A stretch of 64,000 nt of DNA from an uncultured Candidatus Poseidoniales archaeon (GTDB taxonomy: Archaea; Thermoplasmatota; Poseidoniia; Poseidoniales; Poseidoniaceae), in assembly GCA_905182125.1 (NCBI GenBank), contig CAJJAV010000003.1, positions 62,001-126,000 on the forward strand, written 5' to 3'. Positions 20,234-30,006 of this stretch are shown piece by piece; positions within the stretch are counted from its first letter, which is position 1, and every line of letters starts with the position of its first letter. Below the pieces are notes generated by a model. That model worked only from the letters and a program-made list of their open reading frames with translations. It was not told the DNA's origin and searched no databases. The position numbers were made by a program, and so were the translations under genes.

Positions 20234-21580
20234 ATGACTGATTTTGAGACCTTAGGCCTTTCCAAACCGCTCCTACGGGCGATCGAAGAGCAAGGATACA
20301 CAACGCCAACACCCGTGCAGGAACAATCAATCCCCCCATTGCTGGCCGGACGTGACGTCCTAGGTGTGGCACAAACGGGAACAGGAAAAACCGCTGCTTT
20401 TGCACTGCCCGTATTGCAAATCATGAGCAGAGACCCACCAAAGAGAAACCGAAAGATTCGCACATTAGTTCTCTCACCAACCAGAGAACTAGCAGCGCAA
20501 ATCGATGAACGGTTTTCCGCTTACAGTGAACATTTGGACATCCGTCACAAAGTTATTTTTGGTGGTGTCAATCAAAATCCTCAGGTTCGGGCATTACAAA
20601 ACGGACTCGATGTCTTGGTCGCAACACCAGGCCGACTCCTCGATCTCATCAACCAAGGTCATGTCGACATTGGTCATGTGGAATTCTTTGTGCTGGATGA
20701 AGCAGACAGAATGCTCGACATGGGGTTCATCAATGACATCAAGAAAGTCTTGAAGCTGTTGCCCAAAAAGCGACAAAACCTACTGTTCAGCGCAACCATG
20801 CCCTCTTCAATCGCCAATCTTGCTGGTTCCTTCCTAAGCAACGCCGTCAAGGTTGACATCACACCAAAAGAAGTCACTGTCGACCGAATTGAGCAGAAAA
20901 TTATGTTCCTGCGTAAATCTGACAAGCGCCGGCTTCTTGTAAAGATTATCAAACAAGAACGGGTTGCTCGAGGCATTGTATTTACCCGAACCAAGCACGG
21001 TGCCAATCGCCTCGTGAAGCAACTCGATCAAAGTGGAATTTCAGCCGCCGCCATACACGGCAATAAAAGCCAAGGAGCCCGGACAAAAGCACTCGCTGGA
21101 TTCAAGAACGGAAACATTCCCATCTTGGTTGCAACCGATATTGCCAGCCGTGGAATCGATGTCGAAGGTGTGACGCACGTGTTCAATTATGATTTGCCGA
21201 ATGAGCCAGAAAGTTACGTCCATCGTATTGGCCGAACTGCGCGTGCAGGTCGAACAGGTATTGCCTATGCCTTCTGTGATGATTCCGAATCGGGCTACTT
21301 AGTGGGCATCCAACAGTTAATTGGAAAAGAAATTCCTGTCGACGACTCCCATGAATTCCATTTCATTGGTGCAATTCCAAAACCAGGCCAAAAAGCTGGG
21401 AAGATCAAGGAACCCAAGGGTTCGAAGAAAAAGCAACCTCAGAGGAACAACTCCCATTCGGGTGGCGGAAGAAGCAGTGGGAACCGATCCTCTGGTGGTC
21501 GAAACACATCCAATCAATCTCGTAACAGCCGTCCAAGTGGCCAAAGTGGCTCCCGAAACCAACGACAGCGCGAGGATTGA
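20234..21580 (+). CDS. DEAD-box ATP-dependent RNA helicase (RhlE-like) with basic/Gly/Ser-rich tail
   Basis: AQTGTGKTAAFALP, PTRELAAQI, VLDEADRMLDMGF, SATMP, HRIGRTARAGRTG. Confidence 0.95.
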   Translation: MTDFETLGLSKPLLRAIEEQGYTTPTPVQEQSIPPLLAGRDVLGVAQTGTGKTAAFALPVLQIMSRDPPKRNRKIRTLVLSPTRELAAQIDERFSAYSEHLDIRHKVIFGGVNQNPQVRALQNGLDVLVATPGRLLDLINQGHVDIGHVEFFVLDEADRMLDMGFINDIKKVLKLLPKKRQNLLFSATMPSSIANLAGSFLSNAVKVDITPKEVTVDRIEQKIMFLRKSDKRRLLVKIIKQERVARGIVFTRTKHGANRLVKQLDQSGISAAAIHGNKSQGARTKALAGFKNGNIPILVATDIASRGIDVEGVTHVFNYDLPNEPESYVHRIGRTARAGRTGIAYAFCDDSESGYLVGIQQLIGKEIPVDDSHEFHFIGAIPKPGQKAGKIKEPKGSKKKQPQRNNSHSGGGRSSGNRSSGGRNTSNQSRNSRPSGQSGSRNQRQRED

Positions 21581-21647
21581 CCAAAAATCCCCAAACATCA
21601 ATTGGTTTTTCAGTCAAATAGAAGTACCCGAGGTCTGACCTTTTCCC

Positions 21648-22163
21648 ATGGAGCCACGACCGTCATATCTGTCCCATTTCCCGTTGAAAACATCTCAACG
21701 ACCAAAAGGAATGATGGTGCCCTCAACAGCCATCAAAATTTGTATCCGAGAAAAGTACTTTGATTTCTCAAGCAGAGCATCTCGTTCTGAATTTTGGTTT
21801 TACACGGCTTTCTTTTCGATCTTCATGTCCTTGATGGGCTATTGTGTCCTTGAATTTGGTCCATTGCTTGGGACATGGACCATTCCTTTTTCCATGCTGA
21901 ACAACCCATTGTTCAAAGTTCCAGACCTGGTATTGATTTGGCCTAACCTCTTCGATTGGCTGTACCTGATTGTGAATCTGTTGCTCTCAATACCTCTTCT
22001 TTCAGCCCTAGTTCGCAGAATTCACGATGTTGGGAAATCAGGTTGGTGGCTCCTGATTGTACTGGTTCCAATTCTAGGGGCGATTTACCTACTCTACCTT
22101 TTCCAAAAAGACGGTGAAGCCGCAATCAACCGTTTCGGCGTTGTTCCAAACAACGATCGATGA
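21648..22163 (+). CDS. DUF805 family membrane protein
   Basis: YFDFSSRASRSEFWFYTAFF, ALVRRIHDVGKSGWWLLIVLVPILG, pattern of DUF805. Confidence 0.85.
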   Translation: MEPRPSYLSHFPLKTSQRPKGMMVPSTAIKICIREKYFDFSSRASRSEFWFYTAFFSIFMSLMGYCVLEFGPLLGTWTIPFSMLNNPLFKVPDLVLIWPNLFDWLYLIVNLLLSIPLLSALVRRIHDVGKSGWWLLIVLVPILGAIYLLYLFQKDGEAAINRFGVVPNNDR

Positions 22164-22204
22164 ATCTTGATTCTAAATGAACCAACCAAAAATGGTGAAT
22201 ATGC

Positions 22205-22585
22205 TTGACTTTTAATTCAGAGTATGAGCCGTTCTTTCAACCCCCTGGCTGGGTCGTCGCACCCATCTGGGCAGTTCTCTACACCTGCATGGCTTTCAGT
22301 TTTAATTCGGTAGTGAATCAGCGAGACGAGTTGGAACATTTCAAGATCATCGTCGTCTTGTTTATCCTTCAACTTGCACTGAACCTTGCTTGGCCTTCGG
22401 TGTTCAATTCCGAACGTTATCTTCTCTCGTTGGTTATGCTTTTTCTCATGATCGCATGCACGTGTATCTACGCATACCTGATTTACAGACCTCTTCCTTC
22501 AGCTTCGATGTTGGTTTGGCCTTACATCGCTTGGATGAGTTTTGCAGCAGCCATCAATGCTGCGTACTACCTCGAAGCAAATTAA
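22205..22585 (+). CDS. TspO/MBR family protein, N-terminally short (TTG start)
   Basis: FFQPPGWVVAPIWAVLYTCMAFS, LNLAWPSVFN, WMSFAAAINAAYYLEAN; the usual first TM helix is missing upstream of an in-frame TGA. Confidence 0.7.
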   Translation: MTFNSEYEPFFQPPGWVVAPIWAVLYTCMAFSFNSVVNQRDELEHFKIIVVLFILQLALNLAWPSVFNSERYLLSLVMLFLMIACTCIYAYLIYRPLPSASMLVWPYIAWMSFAAAINAAYYLEAN

Positions 22586-22810
22586 TTAGAATATTGGGCG
22601 CCGAAGCGACCTCAACCCTTGGAAGTGTAAACACCAATGAGAGTCGCACCAATTTACGAGGATAACACTCATTACCGTCTGTGCATTTAAATTTCCGACT
22701 TATTTCTCTACCGCTTTGTGTTCAAAACACAAGTTCAACAACAAACCCCTTGCAATGGACCGTTTTTAACTACGGGAATGTTGATATCCCCCCGTTGAAA
22801 CCGCCACCTT

Positions 22811-24943
22811 ATGCCCCGAATCTACACCTTGTTTCTGCTTGCTCTACTATTGTTGATGCCCTTGAGTGGTTGCATTGGTGGCGACGATGCACCACCGGCT
22901 GACGACTCCACTCCGGTGGAAACGCTCTCAGACGACTGGATGGTATACAGTGTAGAAAATAGCAGCGATTTGCCAGCATGCAACAGCGATACTCTTGGAC
23001 GTTTGTACCACATACAAGCAGATGCGGCCTTCCAAGTATGCACAACGGCAGGCTGGTCGTTCATCGACTTGATCGGACCTGTTGGTTCCGCAGGGCAAGA
23101 CGGTGCAGCAGGTGCAGCAGGTGAAGACGGTGCAGCAGGTGAAGACGGTGCAGCAGGTGAAGACGGTACAGCAGGTGAAGCCGGTGAAGACGGTGCAGCA
23201 GGTGAAGCCGGCACAGCAGGTGAAGATGGTGTCTCAGGTATGAGCGCACTCGCCAATGCCACTTCCTTTGCTGGTGCATTGCATGGCTGCGCTGAAGGTG
23301 GCGTCGTTATTGAAGTCGGCATGGATCTTAACCAGAACAGTGTACTTGACGCTAACGAAATCACCGACCAATCGGCTGTGTGCAACGGTGTTGCGACCCA
23401 AACAACACCTCGTACCGATGCATGGCTTACCAAAGTCACAGTGGAACACTTTGTGGTCATGGACCGTACACCGTACGCCACTTGCACCGAATACCGAACC
23501 ATTCAGCAAGGGTTTGACAACAGCACATTCACAGGTTTGGCAGGCAATGGAATATTGGACATTGATGAAGTGGAAGTACAGACAGAAATGTGTGTCACCG
23601 TCAATTTACAAGAAAAAGTAAATGATTGGTTTGACTCAGAAAACTATCACGTAGGTCCGCATATCCTAATGCAATCCGATACGTATGACCAAAATGGTTC
23701 GTTGTATCATTTCAACACTAAAACTGGCCTTAATACAACAATCCATTCTGCTTCGGAACAGCTTGGACCTACAATCAACGAAGGAGTGTTCTATCTCGCA
23801 GACGAGAATGGTACGAGCCAATTGATGATGTACAATCTCTCTTCCAGGCAATCCGTTTCCATCGATGGTATCAACTCTGGAGGCGACGCATTCAATGGTG
23901 ATACTACATTCGCCACAATAGGAACAAAGTTGTTTTTCAGTGCCGATGATGGCAACTACGGCGAAGAGTTGTGGATGTATGATTTGCAAATGAATATTAC
24001 AGCCCGTGTTATGGATATCAATCCGGGTACCTACTCATCCAATCCTTCCGAGTTTGGAGTGGTCAATCAGACCTTGTTCTTCTCGGCAGAAACGGTGAAT
24101 CACGGAACGGAGTTATGGTCTCACAACCCCGCAAATGCTTCCACATGGCGCGTCACCGATCTTAACCCGTTATCGGGTGACAGTTCGCCAGAGTGCCTTA
24201 ACGTGCTGGATGGACATGTATTTTTCCTTGCAGACAATGGAGTGAATGGCAGGGAATTCTGGATACACACGCCTGCAAATGGTTCGACCAACATGATTGC
24301 AGACATCAACCCGGGAGCAGGTCATGCATGGAGTGGAAATGATTGCATGTACAACAATATTCAGCGGTACCACGTCCACAAAACTGGATCGCATATTTTG
24401 TTCGCAGCCGATAACGGAACAGACGGCGGTGAATTACATGTTTACGATACCCTCACCGGCGTTTTAACCGCCTATAACCTGAATACGAACACTGCGAACT
24501 ATACAGAACAATGGGACCAGTCTGGCTGGTCTAACCCTCACAATTACCTCGAATTCGAGGGTGATGTTTATTTCGTTTCACAAACTTCGAATTACAATTC
24601 CAACTTTTACAAGTTTGATACCTCAACAAATTCTGTTTCGATAGCATTTGACGTGGAGAGTTATTGGAACTCTACTCCACTAGATATGTACAGTACGTAC
24701 GCTCAAGGTCTTTATGTTTACAACAACGAATTGGTGTTTTACCATTGGGCCGATTGCGTCCAATGCGCAGACACTTACTATGCCATGAATGTCATAAACG
24801 CAAACAATGAATTGATTGAACTTGGTTTTATCCTTGATACTTACTTCATCACTGATGCATACCACATTGACGGTCAGACGTACATTGTAACCAGCACAGG
24901 AATGTACCAGCATATCGAAACGACGCATACATTCGCTCTGTGA
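22811..24943 (+). CDS. secreted lipoprotein with collagen-like GXY repeat and ELW-type propeller-like repeats
   Basis: Lipobox LMPLSGC; GAAGEDGAAGEDG tract; repeated GEELWMYD, GTELWSHN, GREFWIHT, GGELHVYD units. Confidence 0.75.
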   Translation: MPRIYTLFLLALLLLMPLSGCIGGDDAPPADDSTPVETLSDDWMVYSVENSSDLPACNSDTLGRLYHIQADAAFQVCTTAGWSFIDLIGPVGSAGQDGAAGAAGEDGAAGEDGAAGEDGTAGEAGEDGAAGEAGTAGEDGVSGMSALANATSFAGALHGCAEGGVVIEVGMDLNQNSVLDANEITDQSAVCNGVATQTTPRTDAWLTKVTVEHFVVMDRTPYATCTEYRTIQQGFDNSTFTGLAGNGILDIDEVEVQTEMCVTVNLQEKVNDWFDSENYHVGPHILMQSDTYDQNGSLYHFNTKTGLNTTIHSASEQLGPTINEGVFYLADENGTSQLMMYNLSSRQSVSIDGINSGGDAFNGDTTFATIGTKLFFSADDGNYGEELWMYDLQMNITARVMDINPGTYSSNPSEFGVVNQTLFFSAETVNHGTELWSHNPANASTWRVTDLNPLSGDSSPECLNVLDGHVFFLADNGVNGREFWIHTPANGSTNMIADINPGAGHAWSGNDCMYNNIQRYHVHKTGSHILFAADNGTDGGELHVYDTLTGVLTAYNLNTNTANYTEQWDQSGWSNPHNYLEFEGDVYFVSQTSNYNSNFYKFDTSTNSVSIAFDVESYWNSTPLDMYSTYAQGLYVYNNELVFYHWADCVQCADTYYAMNVINANNELIELGFILDTYFITDAYHIDGQTYIVTSTGMYQHIETTHTFAL

Positions 24944-25207
24944 AACATTGATTTCAATAAGGCTGGTTCCGATTTAATCGTAATCGCCTTGAAGTGGCTG
25001 TCTGAAGACGGACAGATCATCATGGGCCAGTAGGGCTTATTATCATGAGCAAGTAGGGCTTCAAAATCGTGTATGTGGATGTTGTTGACGTGCATTTGAT
25101 AGAACCTTACAAACATCAATCTGTTGTAGTTTAGTTGGATCCTTGTGATTTTGAACGGAAATCGGATGAATCCTAGTCTTCATTTACCCCAACCCGCTGG
25201 GTAGTCT

Positions 25208-27694
25208 ATGAACAAAGTCCTAGCGCTCGTTTTGACATTTTTAATGGCAACCGTTTCTTTAGCAGGATGTATTGATTCTGGAGAGCCTGTAGAAGTGGAG
25301 GGCAAGTCCTACTACAACTACAGTAACGTTGTCATGGAGGTATCTCACGGGTCCGAACAGTATGAGTTTACAATCAAATTAAACCACTCTGCAGCACCTA
25401 TGCACGCAGACAGTTTTGAGACGCATGTAGCCGAAGGAAATTATGATGGCTCAATTTTCCATCGGATCATTTCCAATTTCATGATTCAAGGTGGAGATAT
25501 TGAATCTATGAATGGAATGGGTGGCTATGCTGCCAATTGGTATGGGATTTGTAACGGAGTAGAAACGACCATTGAAGAATGTCCGGAACAAAAAGATTGG
25601 AATATCCCTGATGAAGCCGATAACGGACTACTACACTTGCCTTGTACCATCTCAATGGCGAAAACAAGGGCGGCAAACACCGGCGGTTCACAATTCTTTA
25701 TCATACCTGAAGACAGCGAGCCAAGCCATTTGGATGGAGATCATACTGTATTTGGTGAAATTATTGATGGTTGCGAAGACGTGACTGAAATCTCCAAAAT
25801 CCTAACTCCATCGAATGACAAACCTTCCACTGATGTGGTCATTCAGTCTGCATCTGTCTCCCCTCGTTATCAAGAAGGGTTTTCGATTCCAACCGCCCCT
25901 GACCGTTGCGATATTATGTCGTATACAACTGAGTCGATGGAAAACGAAGGACGAATCTTAGATGGTAGGTATGGAGGTGGCCTGATGGATTTCTCAGATT
26001 GTGATTTTTCAAATTTTGATTTTTCATCAATGTCTTTTTATTCTGTAAACTTTGGCAACTCCACTTTCACCAATGCATCGTTTACGGATTCCGTTTTCAT
26101 GGGTGGCAACTTCGCTCAAGCGGATCTCAATGATGCGAACTTCACTCGAACATCCATCACCGATTTCCAGTTCTTTGAAGCGAATCTTATAACAGCGAAT
26201 TTTGATTATGCTTCCATTTCTGAGTCTTGGTTTGAGGGAGTATCGTTCACCGGAGCCTCGTTTACAAACACATCATTGCGAACAAGTTACGGTTGGGCAA
26301 GCGACTTCTCAGATGTTGATTTGTCAACAGTTGTGATGACCTCAGTTCAGTTCCATAGCCTCGCATCGTGCCCATCCGTACTCCCTACGGAATGGGTTTG
26401 TCTCAATCAAAACTTAATTGGGCCGGGGGCAAATCTCCGAAATGTTGACCTCTCAAATTTAGATTTTAGCGGTGTTAACCTTACTGGAGCAATCCTGGGT
26501 GGAGCGAATCTTTCAAATTCCTTGATGGCGAATGCGAACCTGACTGAAGTCTTAGGCTCGTTAATACTCTCATGTCCGCAATCGTTACCGGATGGTTGGA
26601 AATGTATCAATCGCAATTTAGTTGGTCCATCCGCAGTTTTGAAGTATGCGGACTTAAGCAATCAGGACTTGTCTTCACTCAATCTCAAGGGAATCTCAAT
26701 TGTCCTTTCCAATCTAACAGGCACCGACCTTTCAAATTCTGATTTATCAGATGCTTATTTTGGGGGTAATTTGGTGGATAATTCTAGCTTTTTAAATTCT
26801 AATTTGACCGCGTTCAAATCGCAGCAACTGTTCGATTGCCCACTGCATTTGCCAGCAGATTGGACATGCCATCCGGAAGGTAATAACCACACAGTGCAAA
26901 GTTATGGTCAACCATTCAATCGGTTTGGCGATTACGAAACTGCTGCTACAAGACTCCTTGGTCCAAATGCAACCATTTCTTACGTTGGCTATTACAATTC
27001 GCCAAATTTAGATTTTACAAACCTTAATCTTTCAGGAGCGAGCTTTGATAACAATGATTTTGAAGGTGTAAACTTCAATTTTACCAACCTTAACGATACA
27101 GTTTGGATAAATACGGTTTGTCCAAACGGGGTAAAATCAGCACACGCTGGCGACACATGCGTCAATGACCTGGAAAAGAAATGCCCTCAAGTTACCGCAC
27201 TCGCTTATGTTGAAAATGTGACGTCAAAGAATGTTTGTGCCATCGTTTTCGAGAGAGCGTTGGCATTTGATGGTGTTCGGTTCATTTACGATGATGGAAC
27301 CTATCTGAGTACGGGACGAGACACCATCAACACATCAACCAATACCGTGTATTGGGAATTACCCTTGGGGCACGCTATTTCAAGTGTAAATTACACGATA
27401 CACACACAATCTTTGTATGATGATTATGGCATAACGAGCAGTATCACTTCATTGACCATTACAACGTTTGAAATCAACGGGAATGGAACAGATGAATTCT
27501 TTACGCAGTCCGGAATGTATTCACAGTGGGATGCATATACAACACCGCACGAGTATGAAGGCGAGAGCGTCATGATCACCGGTTCATTTTCCCAGACTTC
27601 TGAAACGGATTGGTTGTATTTCTTCAAGTTTGCAGGGTCGGGCTGGGCGGACTACCAAGTTGTTGATGCTTACCATAACGAAGAGAACGTTTGA
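25208..27694 (+). CDS. secreted lipoprotein: cyclophilin-type peptidyl-prolyl isomerase domain fused to pentapeptide repeats
   Basis: Lipobox VSLAGC; YDGSIFHRIISNFMIQGGD, NTGGSQFFI, LDGDHTVFGEIIDG; then many A(N/D)LxN/F pentapeptide units such as ANFTRTSITDFQFFEANLITANF. Confidence 0.85.
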   Translation: MNKVLALVLTFLMATVSLAGCIDSGEPVEVEGKSYYNYSNVVMEVSHGSEQYEFTIKLNHSAAPMHADSFETHVAEGNYDGSIFHRIISNFMIQGGDIESMNGMGGYAANWYGICNGVETTIEECPEQKDWNIPDEADNGLLHLPCTISMAKTRAANTGGSQFFIIPEDSEPSHLDGDHTVFGEIIDGCEDVTEISKILTPSNDKPSTDVVIQSASVSPRYQEGFSIPTAPDRCDIMSYTTESMENEGRILDGRYGGGLMDFSDCDFSNFDFSSMSFYSVNFGNSTFTNASFTDSVFMGGNFAQADLNDANFTRTSITDFQFFEANLITANFDYASISESWFEGVSFTGASFTNTSLRTSYGWASDFSDVDLSTVVMTSVQFHSLASCPSVLPTEWVCLNQNLIGPGANLRNVDLSNLDFSGVNLTGAILGGANLSNSLMANANLTEVLGSLILSCPQSLPDGWKCINRNLVGPSAVLKYADLSNQDLSSLNLKGISIVLSNLTGTDLSNSDLSDAYFGGNLVDNSSFLNSNLTAFKSQQLFDCPLHLPADWTCHPEGNNHTVQSYGQPFNRFGDYETAATRLLGPNATISYVGYYNSPNLDFTNLNLSGASFDNNDFEGVNFNFTNLNDTVWINTVCPNGVKSAHAGDTCVNDLEKKCPQVTALAYVENVTSKNVCAIVFERALAFDGVRFIYDDGTYLSTGRDTINTSTNTVYWELPLGHAISSVNYTIHTQSLYDDYGITSSITSLTITTFEINGNGTDEFFTQSGMYSQWDAYTTPHEYEGESVMITGSFSQTSETDWLYFFKFAGSGWADYQVVDAYHNEENV

Positions 27695-27843
27695 GTTTGC
27701 TTGTTGATGTTAGATATCGATTTGGAATATACTGCACGGTGTGTTCTTGATTTACCTGAACCAATTTACTGCTCAGAGGATAGTCACTGCGTTAGCCCTC
27801 AGCGCAGGCTTTCAATTGACGCTTGTGCGTCAGGAACCGTTTG

Positions 27844-28179
27844 TTAGCCGAAAAATCCGAGTATATGCGCTATGGATTCAATTGGACCCATTCCAATTGC
27901 CATAAAGAACAACCATAACAAAACTAAGAATCCCAAAACTGGCACTAGAATCGATGCAATGATAAATACGAACACGAGCCACATTCCGATGCTCACGCCC
28001 AATGAAGCAGCGTCTAGAAGGGCAAGTGCGCTGGAAGGCTCATAATCATCAGGAAACGTTTGAACACCTTCTCCCGGAATATTTGTTGACTCAGTCTCTA
28101 TTGGAATCCAATTTTGACCATCTTCGCTCAGTTTCAAACCCATTGCTGTTGCTCGAGCGAGAATAGATTCACGATCCAA
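27844..28179 (-). CDS. small hypothetical membrane protein
   Basis: 111 aa ORF with two hydrophobic helices. Confidence 0.5.
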   Translation of the reverse strand: MDRESILARATAMGLKLSEDGQNWIPIETESTNIPGEGVQTFPDDYEPSSALALLDAASLGVSIGMWLVFVFIIASILVPVLGFLVLLWLFFMAIGMGPIESIAHILGFFG

Positions 28180-28311
28180 AAGCGAGTTTCTTCCCGGGAC
28201 CTTTGATGTGATTTAATCGCCTCAACGCTCAATCTGTACGATTCATCTTAGTATTGATGCCGGCAACCTTGTGCGTCCAAACCTTACGGGGTTCAGACTC
28301 TTTGACGAGGG

Positions 28312-28387
28312 TGGTGGACGTTGTGGGATTTGAACCCACGACATCTTGGTTGCAAACCAAGCACTCTTCCAACTGAGCTAAACGCCC
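28312..28387 (-). tRNA. tRNA-Ala (anticodon TGC), CCA encoded
   Basis: Reverse complement gggcgtttagctcagttggaagagtgcttggtttgcaaccaagatgtcgtgggttcaaatcccacaacgtccacca; cloverleaf with loop TTTGCAA. Confidence 0.93.
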
Positions 28388-28449
28388 CTGTAAGCCAACG
28401 GTCGTGCCACTCCTTTTTGAGTGTTCACCCCAAAAGAGGATGAAAGGAC

Positions 28450-29757
28450 TCACGCATTTGTGAGGTCAATCGTTGCATCACGGTCCGGGCCAACACCAAC
28501 ACTGGTGCAAGGCACGCCAACGAGCGCTTCGATCTTCTTGATGTACAATTGAGCAGATGAAGGGAGAGCGTTGAATCCAGTCCCCTCAGAGTTGGCCTTC
28601 TTGGCAATGGAGAGCCACTCTTCCAATGAATGGCCTGGGAAACCGGGCATGCTGATGTAAATTGGTTTGCAACGTCCAAGAGCAGTAGCACTTGCAGGCA
28701 TCTCAAGGATTTCTTTTCCATCCAATTCGTAGGCTACACAAATCTTGATTTCTTCAAGACCTCCAAGCACGTCGAGTTTGGTCAATGCTAAGCCGGTGAA
28801 TCCATTGATCCGTTGAGCGTGTCGCATGACCACAGCATCAAACCAGCCACAGCGTCGCTTCCGCCCGGTGGTGGTACCAAATTCATGGCCGACGGTTCCA
28901 AGGTGATCGCCAGCAGCATCTTCCAGTTCAGTCGGCATCGAACCGTGGCCAACACGGGTAATGTAGGCCTTGGTGATTCCAATCACTTCACCAACATGAC
29001 CAGGATGAATTCCTGCTCCGTGGCTTGCGTTTCCACGGGAGGTGACTGAAGAAGTGACGAAGGGGAACGTACCCTGGTCGATATCGAGGAGGCACCCTTG
29101 TGCTCCTTCAAGGATGACGTGTTCGCCAAGTTTGAGGGCGTTGTCGAGCATCAAACCAGTGTTGGCTATGCTGGTTGAGTAAGCGCTTCGAATCCAAGCA
29201 ATGTCTTCAGCGAGTTGTTTTTCTGTGATTCGATCTTGACTTCCTGCTGCTTCCAAGCTTGCGTTCATCCGAGCAACGGTCGATGAGGTCCAGGCTTCAT
29301 CACCGTCGATTTCAGCAAGGTCGCCAAACCTCAGACCAATCCTGTTGATTTTATCTGCGTATGTTGGACCGATGCCACGGCCAGTTGTTCCGATTTTCTT
29401 GTCCAGACCGTCCAGTAGGCAATGGTATGGAAGAATAATATGAGCACGCTCACTGATGAAGAGTCGGTCGCCTCTCGGGTCTTCTCCAGTGGTTTTGTTC
29501 CATCCGTTGAGTTCGGTATCGAGAACCCACGGATCGATGACCATGCCATCACCGAGAACCAAGTTGCATTCCTTGCGGGTGATCCCTGATGGGAGAAGAT
29601 GGAACTTCAGCACCTGTTCTCCAATGACGACTGTGTGCCCTGCATTGTTGCCACCTTGGAAGCGTGCGACCCAACTTGCCTGCTCTGCAAGACGGTCCAC
29701 CAACTTCCCTTTTCCTTCATCTCCCCATTGAGCACCAAGAATGACGGTTGCTGGCAT
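28450..29757 (-). CDS. purA: adenylosuccinate synthetase
   Basis: GAQWGDEGKGKLVDRLA, FQGGNNAGHTVV, GTTGRGIGPTYADK, EGAQGCLLDIDQGTFPFVTSS, TTGRKRRCGWFD. Confidence 0.97.
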   Translation of the reverse strand: MPATVILGAQWGDEGKGKLVDRLAEQASWVARFQGGNNAGHTVVIGEQVLKFHLLPSGITRKECNLVLGDGMVIDPWVLDTELNGWNKTTGEDPRGDRLFISERAHIILPYHCLLDGLDKKIGTTGRGIGPTYADKINRIGLRFGDLAEIDGDEAWTSSTVARMNASLEAAGSQDRITEKQLAEDIAWIRSAYSTSIANTGLMLDNALKLGEHVILEGAQGCLLDIDQGTFPFVTSSVTSRGNASHGAGIHPGHVGEVIGITKAYITRVGHGSMPTELEDAAGDHLGTVGHEFGTTTGRKRRCGWFDAVVMRHAQRINGFTGLALTKLDVLGGLEEIKICVAYELDGKEILEMPASATALGRCKPIYISMPGFPGHSLEEWLSIAKKANSEGTGFNALPSSAQLYIKKIEALVGVPCTSVGVGPDRDATIDLTNA

Positions 29758-29960
29758 ATGTTTCTCCCCGATTGGCTGGAACCGCGTACCGTCTTTGAAC
29801 CCTCCCTTGATGCGGTGTTGTTTGAAATTCTAGATTGGACATATGGAAACAACCCTTTATATCAAGTTCAGCATGATTCCTGCTTACTGAGAGAGAACCC
29901 CAAACACACCGTCTATCCTACGAGGAGTGTGGCATTATCTGCCACACATACCCATACAGG

Positions 29961-29975
29961 GTTTTATATAGAGAG
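29961..29975 (+). promoter_or_regulatory. candidate archaeal TATA box upstream of TFB
   Basis: gttttatatagagag about 40 nt upstream of ATG 30007; sequence pattern only. Confidence 0.45.
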
Positions 29976-30006
29976 GTTCTCAACTACTGAACAAGGAGTT
30001 GAGAAG

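Noticed and set aside
22822-23502. 226 aa minus strand Ser/Pro/Ala-rich ORF
   Set aside because: Mirror of the collagen-like repeat on the coding strand
29599-30006. N-terminal extension of the TFB ORF overlapping purA
   Set aside because: Extension has no homology pattern, overlaps the divergent purA start, and a TATA-like element lies within it; internal ATG 30007 is a better start
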